From CATOSD01 sp034422735 (GTDB lineage Bacteria > Chloroflexota > Dehalococcoidia > Lucifugimonadales > CATOSD01): 29,422 nt of DNA. The stretch spans positions 1-29,422 of the forward strand of contig DAOUJL010000036.1 of assembly GCA_034422735.1 (NCBI GenBank), read 5' to 3'. The position numbers and the translations under genes are program-made. The notes under the pieces were generated by a model that was not told the origin of the DNA, did no database searches, and saw nothing but the letters and a program-made list of their open reading frames with translations. Of the stretch, positions 22,539 through 29,422 are shown one piece after another. Each line of letters begins with the position of its first letter. Position 1 is the stretch's first letter.

Positions 22539-24488
22539 CTACGCCCCGTTCGCCGACCCCGGCCCGATTCGCTCGTCGAACCAGGCCAGCATCCGGGCGA
22601 GGTATTCCTCGCGCATCTTGGGATGGCCCACGCGCATGAACCCGTGCGAGCAGCCGGGGAAGCGCACCAACTCGACCTCTTTGCCCAGCCGCTTGAGCGA
22701 CACGAAGTACTGCTCGCTCTGCTCTATGGGGCAGCGGAAGTCGTCCTCGCCGTGCAGCAGCAACACCGGCGTCTCCACGTTGGGGGCGTAGGTGAGCGGG
22801 GAGTGCTCCAGGAACTTGTCGAGCGCGTCCTTGCGGAGGCCGCCCCACTGCATCTCGCCGAAGCGAATGCCGATGTCCGACGTGCCGTACATGCTGGACA
22901 GGTTTATGCATGGCGCGCCAACCACCGCCGCGCCGAATCGCGTGGTGTGGCCCACTATCCAGCTGCTCATGAAGCCGCCGTAGCTGTAGCCGTGCACGCC
23001 CATCCGCGACTCGTCCACGTAGGGCCGCGCCGCGAGCTCTTCGGTGGCCGCCATGATGTCCAAGTAGTCCTCGCCGCCCCAGTCGCGCAGCACCGCCTTG
23101 AGGAAGTCGGGGCCGTACGAAGACGACCCGCGCGGGTTGACGCACAGGACGATGTAGCCGGCGGACGCCAACGCCTGCTGCCGCGGTTCGAATGCGTCGT
23201 AGAACGCGCCGTGCGGCCCGCCGTGTATGTCGACTACGAGCGGGTAGCTGCCGGATGGGTCGAAGTCCGACGGATACCAGACCCTCGACTCGATATCCAT
23301 GCCGCCGCGCTCGGTGGTGAACTTCTCCAGCGCCCCAACCGGATGCTTCGTGAAGAAGCTCTTGTTGCAGTTGGTGAGCTGCCGGTGCGTGCCGTCGGCC
23401 AGGTCCACGAAGTACAGGTCGCCCGCGCTGTGCGGCGGCACGGAGTGGACGACCGCGCGGCGTCCCGCGGCGTCGAACGCGACGTCGTTGTGCTGCGCGC
23501 CGCCGTCGCCGATCTTGCGCAGGCCGCCGCTGTCCAGGTCCAGCTCGTACAGGTGGGACTCGCCCCGCGTGGAGGCGATGAACAGGAGCCGGCCGTCGTC
23601 CGTCCACCGCATCTGCGCGCCGGTCGTGACGGTCAGCGCATCCTCGGTCACTCGCATGGGCGCGCTGCCCGGCTCCAGGATGAAGATGGCGCTCTCGCGC
23701 CCGTCGGATATCTCGGTGTCTGGGGAGCCTACTACGGCCAGCATCTCGCCGTCCGGCGACCAGGTCGCGTTGTGGGAGTAGGGCAGACCCTCCGACAGCA
23801 GGTCGGGCGTGCCGCCACCTATGCCCACCACGTAGGTCTCGGTGAAGCCCGTGATGTCGCGGTCCTCGCGTCGGTCGGACACGAACGCGATGCGGTCGCC
23901 GTCCGGCGACCACGCCGGCGCGCCGTCCTCGCCCTCGCCGGTGGTAAGCTGGTGCGTCGGGCCGCCGTAGGCGTCGACGATGAATAGCTGGCGGAAGGCG
24001 TCACCGCGCCAGCCCGTGCCGTCGAAGCGGTAGCGGATGCGCCTGGCGACGCTCACTCTTGGCTCGTTGGGGTCGGCGTCCGCGGGGGGCGCATCCGGGT
24101 CCACGTCCGAGACGAAGACCAGGTTGCCCGAGCACGGAGACCAGGCGAAGGACTCCACCGCCTTCGGCGAGTCGGTGAGCTTGCGCGCCTCGCCGCCGGC
24201 GGTCGCGATCGTCCAGAGCTGGTTGACGCCCCGGTCGTCGGGCCTGAGGAATGCGACGCGCTTGCCGTCGGGCGAAAACTCCGGCGCGCTGTCCTTTGGC
24301 CCGCTCGTGAACTGAGACGGCACGCCGTCCGGCAGCGTGGTCCGCATGATGCGCGACCGGCTCGACTTGCCGTGCCCCTGCATGTCCGAGCGCACGAACA
24401 CAAGCTCCGAGCCGTCGGGCGACACGGACGGCTGCGAAACGGACACCATATCGTACACAAGCTCTTTGGGGGTCATGGGCGATGGCAT
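22539..24488 (-). CDS. S9 family prolyl-oligopeptidase-type serine peptidase
   Basis: 649 residues. The first 370 or so form a WD40-like/TolB-like beta propeller with repeated SPDG motifs (PSVSPDGSELVF, EFSPDGKRVAF, AWSPDGDRIAF, TWSPDGEMLAV). The C-terminal alpha/beta-hydrolase domain carries the triad S502 in GYSYGG, D583 in HGEDD and H615 in CSHGF. This order is that of acylaminoacyl peptidases/DPP IV-like S9 enzymes, which cleave short peptides. No signal peptide, so cytoplasmic. AAGGAAGGAG lies upstream of the ATG. It probably sits in one transcript with the ABC-F gene, 24 bases downstream. Confidence 0.96.
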   Translation of the reverse strand: MPSPMTPKELVYDMVSVSQPSVSPDGSELVFVRSDMQGHGKSSRSRIMRTTLPDGVPSQFTSGPKDSAPEFSPDGKRVAFLRPDDRGVNQLWTIATAGGEARKLTDSPKAVESFAWSPCSGNLVFVSDVDPDAPPADADPNEPRVSVARRIRYRFDGTGWRGDAFRQLFIVDAYGGPTHQLTTGEGEDGAPAWSPDGDRIAFVSDRREDRDITGFTETYVVGIGGGTPDLLSEGLPYSHNATWSPDGEMLAVVGSPDTEISDGRESAIFILEPGSAPMRVTEDALTVTTGAQMRWTDDGRLLFIASTRGESHLYELDLDSGGLRKIGDGGAQHNDVAFDAAGRRAVVHSVPPHSAGDLYFVDLADGTHRQLTNCNKSFFTKHPVGALEKFTTERGGMDIESRVWYPSDFDPSGSYPLVVDIHGGPHGAFYDAFEPRQQALASAGYIVLCVNPRGSSSYGPDFLKAVLRDWGGEDYLDIMAATEELAARPYVDESRMGVHGYSYGGFMSSWIVGHTTRFGAAVVGAPCINLSSMYGTSDIGIRFGEMQWGGLRKDALDKFLEHSPLTYAPNVETPVLLLHGEDDFRCPIEQSEQYFVSLKRLGKEVELVRFPGCSHGFMRVGHPKMREEYLARMLAWFDERIGPGSANGA

Positions 24489-24537
24489 GGGGAGGCTCCT
24501 TCCTTGTTCCAGTCCAATCTCGTCTCGAGCGCGCCGC

Positions 24538-25317
24538 CTACTCGCTGCCGCTAAGGTACACGCCGTTGGGGTCCACCTCTTCCCGAAGCAGTCGCAGGTC
24601 CTCCGGCGTGGGCGGATCCACGCCTATCACCTCGGGCGCGGGCGACAGCTCGAATCCGGTGCTCTCCTGCACCTGTTCAATGCTCACGCCGGGCATCAGC
24701 TTCTCGACGCGCAGCCGGCCGGTCGACTTGTCGATCGCCAGCACGGCGAGGTCGGTGAACACGAAGATGTCGGGATAGGCCGAGGGCAGGCCCGCCTTCG
24801 CGCGCCCGTCCGGGCCGTCGATGTAACCCGGGCTGGTGATGTAGTCGCAGTGCGCGGGAAAGCGCCGCTTCTCGTGGCGCGTGATTATCAGAATCTTGCG
24901 CGCGTGCGACGCCAGGTCGTTCGCCCCGCCGCTGCCGGGGAAGCGCACCTTGGGGCTGTCGTAGTCGCCTATGACCGTCGAGTTGACGTTGGCGAACTGG
25001 TCGATCTGCGCGCCGCCCAGGAACGCCACGTCCGCCATGCCGCGTTGCAGCACGCCGCCGAGGGACTCCACTAGCGAGCCCAGCCGGGCCGCGCGGTACA
25101 TCACCCTGGCGTCCGAAACCGAGATGGGCGTGGGAATGACCTCCGGCGAGATGGGCCCGGTCTCCACGACGTAGCACATGTGGGGCGCGCCGCTCTTCTG
25201 CGCGAACAGGCTCGCGGCGAACGGCAGGCCCGTGCCCACCAGCACCACGTCGCCGTCGTCGATGTGGCGCGCGGCCTCGACCACCATCAACTCGTCCAGG
25301 GCGTAATCGTTGGCCAT
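24538..25317 (-). CDS. CoA-transferase subunit beta (glutaconate CoA-transferase-like)
   Basis: 259 residues. The CoA-transferase family I beta-subunit fold is suggested by DVVLVGTGLPFAASL near the N-terminus, VVETGPIS with E52 near the position of the catalytic glutamate of GctB, FLGGAQIDQFANVN, and RFPGSGGANDLAS, followed by VFTDLAVLAID and PGVSIEQVQESTGFEL. It would pair with the alpha subunit upstream to move CoA between carboxylic acids, or act as an IpdAB-like ring-cleaving enzyme. The substrate is unknown. A repeat copy lies in the 71-base gap to the alpha subunit. GGAGGA lies about 12 bases before the ATG. Confidence 0.93.
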   Translation of the reverse strand: MANDYALDELMVVEAARHIDDGDVVLVGTGLPFAASLFAQKSGAPHMCYVVETGPISPEVIPTPISVSDARVMYRAARLGSLVESLGGVLQRGMADVAFLGGAQIDQFANVNSTVIGDYDSPKVRFPGSGGANDLASHARKILIITRHEKRRFPAHCDYITSPGYIDGPDGRAKAGLPSAYPDIFVFTDLAVLAIDKSTGRLRVEKLMPGVSIEQVQESTGFELSPAPEVIGVDPPTPEDLRLLREEVDPNGVYLSGSE

Positions 25318-25340
25318 GATGACAGGAATCCTCCGAAATG

Positions 25341-25379
25341 TCCCTTCCCCCTCGATGGGGGAAGGTTAGGATGGGGGTG
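25341..25379 (-). repeat. Dispersed hairpin repeat, copy 5 (inverted)
   Basis: Reverse-complement orientation of the family: CCCTTCCCCCTCGATGGGGG followed by AAGGTTAGGATGGGGGTGA. It lies between the two CoA-transferase subunit genes. Confidence 0.85.
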
Positions 25380-25388
25380 ACCGCCGCC

Positions 25389-26309
25389 TCACACAAGCCC
25401 GGCCATGATCCTCCGCAGCTCGTTCAGCTTGGTCACGCCCACCAGCTCCAGGTGATCGTCGAACGTCTCGCAGTCGTAGATGTACTTCCGCAGGTACTCC
25501 TGGTAGGCCTCGCCGCCCGCGCGCGCCGCCGCCTGGTACATCCGCAGGTGGTCCTCGTCGTGCTCGTAGTAGCGGTAGGTCGAGGTGGGGTAGGCTCCCC
25601 ACGGCTGCTCCACCACCGCGTCGACGAAGATGTACGGGATCGTGGTGCGGTCGGGGTTGCGCCGAATCTCGTCCGTGCTGACAAGCTCCTCGCAGGACAC
25701 GATCACCGCCTTGGACGCCTTGGTCATCTCCGGCTCCTGGGTCGTAAACCCCTCGATGACCACGTTGCCGAACTCGTCGGCCTTCTGCGCGTGGATGATG
25801 GACACGTCCGGCGTCAGCGCGGGCAGCAGCACCACCGGCTCGCCCGGATTCCAGGGGTTGTCGATCATCTCGAACGGCTTGCCGTTGTCGAAGCTCTTCT
25901 TGTTCAGGATGTCCGTGCCCAGCAGGCTCTTGGACGGCATGAAGGGAAGCCCCAGCGATCCGGCGAGAAAGCGGGACGCCATGCCCAGGTGGCTGTAGTC
26001 GTCCACCTCGATTTGCCCCTGCTCGATGGCGTAGCGCCACCGGAAGGCCGTCCCGAACCGCTCCAGGCTGCCGGTGCCGTTCTCGGTGCGCTTCACGAGT
26101 CCCGCGCCGACCATGATATCCATGGACAGCGACAGGTTGCAGCCCACCAGCGTCAGGTCGCGCTTGCCCTGCCGCACTATCTCGTGGGCGATTGCCATGC
26201 TGCACCGGCCGATGCTCTGGCCTCCCATGCCAATCGTCGCGCCGTCTGACACGAACCGGCTCACGGCCTCCGACACGCTCATCAGCTTGCTGCCGTACTG
26301 TTTGCCCAA
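25389..26309 (-). CDS. CoA-transferase subunit alpha (glutaconate CoA-transferase-like)
   Basis: 306 residues. The N-terminal GATIGMGGQSIGR and the later VVLLPALTPDVSIIHAQKADEFGNVVIEG are hallmark segments of CoA-transferase alpha subunits (GctA/IpdA type); the C-terminal part has an unusual run of aromatics (TYRYYEHDEDH) of unknown meaning. The start is TTG at 26309, preceded by AGGGGG six bases upstream; a good extended -10 promoter lies about 43 bases before it. It forms an operon with the beta subunit. Reaction by family: CoA transfer between acyl-CoA and a dicarboxylic acid; in some members, hydrolytic ring cleavage in steroid catabolism. Confidence 0.93.
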   Translation of the reverse strand: MGKQYGSKLMSVSEAVSRFVSDGATIGMGGQSIGRCSMAIAHEIVRQGKRDLTLVGCNLSLSMDIMVGAGLVKRTENGTGSLERFGTAFRWRYAIEQGQIEVDDYSHLGMASRFLAGSLGLPFMPSKSLLGTDILNKKSFDNGKPFEMIDNPWNPGEPVVLLPALTPDVSIIHAQKADEFGNVVIEGFTTQEPEMTKASKAVIVSCEELVSTDEIRRNPDRTTIPYIFVDAVVEQPWGAYPTSTYRYYEHDEDHLRMYQAAARAGGEAYQEYLRKYIYDCETFDDHLELVGVTKLNELRRIMAGLV

Positions 26310-26351
26310 GGCGGCCCCCTAACTAGTGCGGAATTCGGGAAGACGGCCCGT

Positions 26352-26360
26352 ATTGTAGCA
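26352..26360 (-). promoter_or_regulatory. Putative extended -10 promoter of the CoA-transferase operon
   Basis: TGCTACAAT on the minus strand (TGN plus TACAAT), about 43 bases before the TTG start of the alpha subunit. No good -35 is seen, as expected for extended -10 promoters. Confidence 0.45.
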
Positions 26361-26390
26361 AGTACGCCGCGCACGTGGCTAGTATCGCGT

Positions 26391-27128
26391 TCAATCGACC
26401 GGGACGTTTCCATTCACGGAGCCGCGCAGGATGGACCTGGGCACGGCGTCCACCAGGTCGAGCGCCCTCTCCGTGCCCACGATCGCGGTTGCCGCCTCCA
26501 CACCCTCGACGAGTCCGGGCCAGCGCGGGCCCGTGGGCGCGTGCGTGTCCGACGCCATCAGGTGGGCGAGGCCGCGCCGCAGCAGCTCGGCGGTGAAGTC
26601 CCGCACCCAGGGGCCGAAGTGGCCGAGCAGGCTGCCCGCCGTGATCTGGCCCAACATGCCGTCGCTCACGAACCCGGCGAGCAGGTCGGGGTCCTGCTGG
26701 AACGCCTCTATGCGCTCCGGGTGCGCCAGCACCGGCACGAGCCCGGCCGCCTGTATACGGCGCAACGTGGGTCGGATGAAGCCGGGGTTGCCGAAGAAGG
26801 GCATCTCTATCAGCACGTGGCGGGTGTCGCCGACGGGCAGGGCGCGCCCCGCGTCGATCTCATCGGGTAGCTCGGCGTCCAGATGGTTCTCCATACCCAG
26901 CAGCACTTCCAGCCCAATGCTCTCGGCGCGGATCCGCCTGTTGAGCTCATCGAGCAGGGATCTGGCGCGCGCAACCGAGTGCAGCTCGGTGACGTCCTTG
27001 CGGTGCGGCGTGGCTACAATCGCCTTCGTGCCCTGGGCGGCGGCAACGCGGGCCATCTCCAGGGACTCCTCCATGCATCTGGCGCCGTCGTCCAGGCCCG
27101 GCAGGATGTGGGCGTGCAGGTCGTACAA
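26391..27128 (-). CDS. CpsB/YwqE-type PHP-domain tyrosine phosphatase
   Basis: 245 residues. The PHP-type metal site is laid out as DLHAHILPGLDDGA at the start, ATPHRKDVT near 40, LAHPERIE near 135 and SDTHAPTG near 192. This is the pattern of manganese-dependent polysaccharide-biosynthesis tyrosine phosphatases (CpsB, YwqE); a PHP phosphoesterase of other substrate is possible since no capsule kinase or glycosyltransferase is nearby. The start is TTG at 27128, forced because an in-frame TAG lies three codons upstream; only a weak ribosome binding site precedes it. The PIG-L gene ends six bases upstream, so coupling is likely. Confidence 0.9.
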   Translation of the reverse strand: MYDLHAHILPGLDDGARCMEESLEMARVAAAQGTKAIVATPHRKDVTELHSVARARSLLDELNRRIRAESIGLEVLLGMENHLDAELPDEIDAGRALPVGDTRHVLIEMPFFGNPGFIRPTLRRIQAAGLVPVLAHPERIEAFQQDPDLLAGFVSDGMLGQITAGSLLGHFGPWVRDFTAELLRRGLAHLMASDTHAPTGPRWPGLVEGVEAATAIVGTERALDLVDAVPRSILRGSVNGNVPVD

Positions 27129-27134
27129 GCGCGG

Positions 27135-27836
27135 CTAGCCGTGAATCTGCACGCGCCGGAACGCCTCGGCGTAGGGCACGTCGGCCCGTTCGCCGGAGCG
27201 CCGGGCGTGGCCGCGGATGAACTCGTCGACCTCGCTCGGATCGTTGTCGCCGAGCTGGCTGGCGTGCTTTTTCAGGGCGTCGATCTTGGCCTGGATGGTG
27301 TCGGAAACGTCGATGTACGTGTCCGGGTTTTCGGTGCCCCAGAAGAGCACGTCGGCCACCTTGTACGGCTCCAGGCCCTCGGCTTCGTGTTCGGGATAGT
27401 GGAGCCTGTCTCGCGCGTAGGGGAAGACCGCGTCCATCGTCACCTGGCCGCAGATGCGGTGGTCGCGGTGCAGGTAGAAGCTGGTGCGATGAGGGTCGGG
27501 GCATAGCGCGATCTGGGGGCGGAACCGCCTGATGGCGCGCACCAGGTGGCCGCGAAACTCCGACGTGTCTTCCAGGCCGCCGTCGGGGTAGCGCAGGTAG
27601 ACCACCTCTTCGACGCCGAGCGCTTCCGCGGCCTCCGCCTGCTCGCGCTCCCGAATCTCCGCCAGCCGCTCCGACGTCATGTCGGGGTCGCCGCTGCCCT
27701 TGTCGCCGTTGGTACAGAGCACATACAGCACGCGAGTTCCCTCGCGTATCCACCGGGCGATGGTTCCGCCGCAGCCTATCTCGGCGTCGTCCGGGTGCGG
27801 CGTGACGACCATCGCCCTGTCGGGTCGATCAACCAT
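27135..27836 (-). CDS. PIG-L family N-acetylglucosamine-type deacetylase
   Basis: 233 residues from ATG 27836. Zinc-binding HPDDAEIGCGGT at the N-terminus and LHRDHR near residue 120 mark the LmbE/PIG-L family, which removes acetyl groups from N-acetylglucosaminyl lipids, mycothiol or bacillithiol precursors. I prefer ATG 27836 with GGAGG upstream: an alternative ATG at 27863 overlaps a perfect TATAAT hexamer and would lie in the promoter. The last residues RRVQIHG end six bases before the PHP phosphatase start. Context gives no pathway; substrate could be a sugar or thiol precursor. Confidence 0.9.
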   Translation of the reverse strand: MVDRPDRAMVVTPHPDDAEIGCGGTIARWIREGTRVLYVLCTNGDKGSGDPDMTSERLAEIREREQAEAAEALGVEEVVYLRYPDGGLEDTSEFRGHLVRAIRRFRPQIALCPDPHRTSFYLHRDHRICGQVTMDAVFPYARDRLHYPEHEAEGLEPYKVADVLFWGTENPDTYIDVSDTIQAKIDALKKHASQLGDNDPSEVDEFIRGHARRSGERADVPYAEAFRRVQIHG

Positions 27837-27861
27837 AATTCGCGTGTTCCTCCGTGCCGCC

Positions 27862-27867
27862 ATTATA
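27862..27867 (-). promoter_or_regulatory. Perfect -10 hexamer upstream of the PIG-L gene
   Basis: TATAAT on the minus strand, with TTGAAT 19 bases upstream as a loosely spaced -35. It overlaps the upstream candidate ATG at 27863, which argues for translation from 27836. Confidence 0.45.
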
Positions 27868-27894
27868 CACCTGTAGGGCAGGGTCTATTCAAAG

Positions 27895-27930
27895 TCCCTT
27901 TCCCCCCTTGATGGGCTGATAGGGGTAGGC
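27895..27930 (-). repeat. Decayed hairpin repeat, copy 7
   Basis: TCCCTTTCCCCCCTTGATGG followed by a degenerate GCTGATAGGGGTAGG tail; similar in plan to copy 6 just to the right but with lost pairing. Confidence 0.45.
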
Positions 27931-27954
27931 ATAGCGAGTAAGCCTTCCCAATTG

Positions 27955-27993
27955 TCCCTTCCCCCTCGCAGGGGAAAGGTTAGGATGGGGGTG
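27955..27993 (-). repeat. Dispersed hairpin repeat, copy 6 (inverted)
   Basis: TCCCTTCCCCCTCGCAGGGG then AAAGGTTAGGATGGGGGTG, in the reverse orientation, inside the divergent gap between the PIG-L gene and the cysteine-cluster protein. Confidence 0.85.
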
Positions 27994-28029
27994 ATGGCGC
28001 AAGGTGAATTCATGGCCCTTTTCAGAGTA

Positions 28030-28058
28030 TTGTATGAGTTCGGGAACTAGATTAGTAT
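28030..28058 (+). promoter_or_regulatory. Putative promoter for the cysteine-cluster protein and SDR
   Basis: TTGTAT at 28030-28035, 17-base spacer, TAGTAT at 28053-28058, in a locally AT-rich patch. A longer ORF starting at ATG 28059 would begin at the promoter itself. Confidence 0.3.
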
Positions 28059-28133
28059 ATGGGCTATTCTCCGTCAGGCGACGGAGGGCGTCCTGCCAAG
28101 TGGATGCCCCCGGTCGCATCGAGAGGTCCGCCC

Positions 28134-28493
28134 GTGCGTTCGAAATCCTCCGCACCCGTCACAGTCGAACAGCGCCTGGGCCAGTCGCTCGACCGGCGGA
28201 TGGCGCCCTCGGAGAGCCGCGTTCCGGCCCACTTCCGGGAGACCACCATCTGCTACGCCTACATGTGCCCGTATGCCTACGGCTGCAACGAGAAGAGCAG
28301 GCGGCCCGCCCAGGTGATGACCCGCCGCTGCATGAGGTACATGCCCGAAGGGCTGCGGGTGCGTCCCGGCATGTCCGACCTCGCGCTCGACCTGCTCGCG
28401 AAGCAGCGGGACGCCGGCGTCGCTCTGTCGCCCGCGACGAACACCATTCTGGACAAGTTCAGGCCGAACGGACCGCTGCGCGCCAGGGCGTAA
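28134..28493 (+). CDS. Small cysteine-cluster protein of unknown function
   Basis: 119 residues from GTG 28134, chosen because GAGAGG lies seven bases upstream; an ATG at 28059 or 28104 has no ribosome binding site. Not recognised. The middle holds a striking CYAYMCPYAYGC (three Cys, Tyr-rich), followed about 18 residues later by RRCMRYMPEG, giving four cysteines that could bind metal or an iron-sulfur cluster. The C-terminal half is helical with LALDLLAKQRDAG and ends in TILDKFRPNGPLRARA. No signal peptide or membrane segment. Codons show strong third-position GC, supporting a real gene. The downstream SDR begins 31 bases later and is probably co-transcribed. Confidence 0.7.
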   Translation: MRSKSSAPVTVEQRLGQSLDRRMAPSESRVPAHFRETTICYAYMCPYAYGCNEKSRRPAQVMTRRCMRYMPEGLRVRPGMSDLALDLLAKQRDAGVALSPATNTILDKFRPNGPLRARA

Positions 28494-28524
28494 ACGGCCT
28501 CAAGGAAAAAGAGGAGACTTTGCG

Positions 28525-29292
28525 ATGGGTCCCCGCATGTTCGATCTGAGCGGCAAGACGGCCGTGGTGACCGGCGGCAATGGCGGCATCGGGCTGGGCA
28601 TAGCGTTGGGTCTGGCCGGAGCGGGGGCGAACGTGGTGGTGGCGGCCCGAAACGAGGACAAGACGGCCGCCGCGGTCTCCCGCATCATGGCCGCCGGAGT
28701 GGGCGCGCTGGGATTGACCACGGACGTCGCGGACGAGGCGTCGGTTGCGAACATGGTGGAGCGCGCCGTCGAGCGGTTCGGCCGCGTGGACGTGCTCGTG
28801 AACAACGCCGGCGTCAGCGTGCGCAAGCCGCCCCAGGACTACGCGCTGGAGGAGTGGGAGCGCGTTATCGACATCAACCTGAACGGCCTGTTCCTGTGCT
28901 GCCGGGCTGTCTACGCGGGCATGGCCGCGCAGGGTGGCGGGAAGATCATCAACATCGGCTCGATGACGTCGATATTTGGCAGCGACTGGGTGGCGCCGTA
29001 CTCGGCGAGCAAGGGCGGCGTGGTGCAGCTCACCAAGAGCCTGGCGGTGGCGTGGGCGAAGGACAACATCCAGGTGAACGCGATACTGCCCGGCTGGATT
29101 CACACGGACCTGACGGCGCCTATCCTGACGGACAACCGGCCGCGCTACGACTTCATCGAGGCCCGCATTCCGCAGGGACGCTGGGGCGAGCCGGACGAGA
29201 TGGCGGGCACGGCCGTGTTCCTGGCCGCGCCCGCGTCGGATTACGTTACGGGGGTTTCGGTGCCCGTGGATGGCGGGTACAGCGTGTTCTAG
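28525..29292 (+). CDS. SDR family oxidoreductase (glucose/gluconate dehydrogenase-like)
   Basis: 255 residues, classical SDR. TGGNGGIGLG glycine motif, AARN after strand 2, NNAGVS, the catalytic serine in NIGSMTS, YSASK as YxxxK with correct spacing of 13 to the serine, PGWIHTDL, and VDGGYSVF at the end. It resembles gluconate 5-dehydrogenase/2-deoxy-D-gluconate 3-dehydrogenase type enzymes, but substrate cannot be settled. The ATG has GAGGAG about eight bases upstream. It is likely transcribed with the cysteine-cluster protein and is followed by an insertion-sequence end. Confidence 0.94.
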   Translation: MGPRMFDLSGKTAVVTGGNGGIGLGIALGLAGAGANVVVAARNEDKTAAAVSRIMAAGVGALGLTTDVADEASVANMVERAVERFGRVDVLVNNAGVSVRKPPQDYALEEWERVIDINLNGLFLCCRAVYAGMAAQGGGKIINIGSMTSIFGSDWVAPYSASKGGVVQLTKSLAVAWAKDNIQVNAILPGWIHTDLTAPILTDNRPRYDFIEARIPQGRWGEPDEMAGTAVFLAAPASDYVTGVSVPVDGGYSVF

Positions 29293-29340
29293 GACCAGCG
29301 TCCCCGTCTCCCTGGATTCGTTAGACTCACAAACGAAGTG

Positions 29341-29361
29341 CAACATCTTGTTAAGGTGTTG
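29341..29361 (+). promoter_or_regulatory. Hairpin sequestering the ribosome binding site of the IS30 transposase
   Basis: CAACATCTT and AAGGTGTTG form a nine-base stem (one G-U pair) around a GTT loop, burying the AAGGTG ribosome binding site two bases before the ATG at 29364. Confidence 0.55.
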
Positions 29362-29363
29362 CC

Positions 29364-29422
29364 ATGCGAAGCTCTTATCACCAACTCACCATTGAAGAGC
29401 GGTGTGAAATGGCCCGACTACA
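29364..29422 (+). CDS. IS30-family transposase, 5' end only (runs off the window)
   Basis: The 59 bases translate to MRSSYHQLTIEERCEMARL, matching the conserved N-terminus of IS30 transposases (a [YH]xxLTxEER start of the helix-turn-helix domain that binds the terminal inverted repeat). The rest, including the DDE catalytic domain, lies beyond the window. The left IS boundary should fall between the SDR stop at 29292 and about 29340; I cannot place it because the partner inverted repeat is not visible. Confidence 0.7.
   Translation, partial: MRSSYHQLTIEERCEMARL

Larger units (their letters stand above)
29317..29422 (+). mobile_element. Left end of an IS30-family insertion sequence (partial)
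   Basis: Begins near TTCGTT at 29317 (pairs with AACGAA at 29332-29337) and includes the transposase start. The boundary is approximate, and the right end is outside the window. Confidence 0.45.

Overview
The window is high-GC, gene-dense bacterial chromosome with short intergenic gaps. It carries a family of small palindromic intergenic repeats, and several genes start at TTG or GTG with convincing ribosome binding sites. It holds six short-chain dehydrogenases (SDRs), a glutaconate-type CoA transferase, an S9 peptidase, a CapA-type phosphatase, a PIG-L deacetylase, a CpsB-type PHP phosphatase and an XdhC/MocA pair. This suggests an environmental heterotroph. The repeat style and gene content remind me of Chloroflexota (SAR202/Dehalococcoidia-like or sponge-associated lineages), but that is inference from recall; no rRNA or marker tree is available here. 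Layout, left to right: thpR and two SDRs (147-2504, minus); a small acidic protein and a FIST protein (2622-4120, plus) converging on an amidohydrolase-enolase pair (4117-6309, minus); an SDR, an MFS transporter, a CapA-type phosphatase and an orphan GHKL ATPase (6403-11270, minus); a tandem pair of near-duplicate SDRs (11380-13015, minus). Next come a 670-base non-coding stretch with repeats and a very G-rich block, then a defence-like islet (13690-16864, minus) made of a CopG-type antitoxin, a PaREP1/HEPN-like protein, a translationally coupled alpha/beta hydrolase and a stand-alone DUF262/HNH (GmrSD-like) nuclease with visibly lower GC. Conserved genes resume with gatC-gatA (minus) divergent from xdhC-mocA (plus), an ABC-F ATPase, an S9 peptidase, the two CoA-transferase subunits, a PHP phosphatase and a PIG-L deacetylase (20637-27836, minus). 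The right edge has a small cysteine-cluster protein and an SDR on the plus strand, and the window ends inside the first codons of an IS30-type transposase. Working together: gatC-gatA supply part of the tRNA-dependent amidotransferase (gatB is not in the window). XdhC and MocA are molybdenum-cofactor maturation factors for a hydroxylase encoded elsewhere. The SDRs, CoA transferase, amidohydrolase and alpha/beta hydrolase look like catabolic functions acting on organic acids or alcohols of unknown identity. The most unusual content is the islet at 13690-16864, the orphan GHKL ATPase beside the tandem SDRs, three SDRs lacking the canonical catalytic lysine, and the dispersed hairpin repeat family. 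No CRISPR array, tRNA or rRNA was seen.
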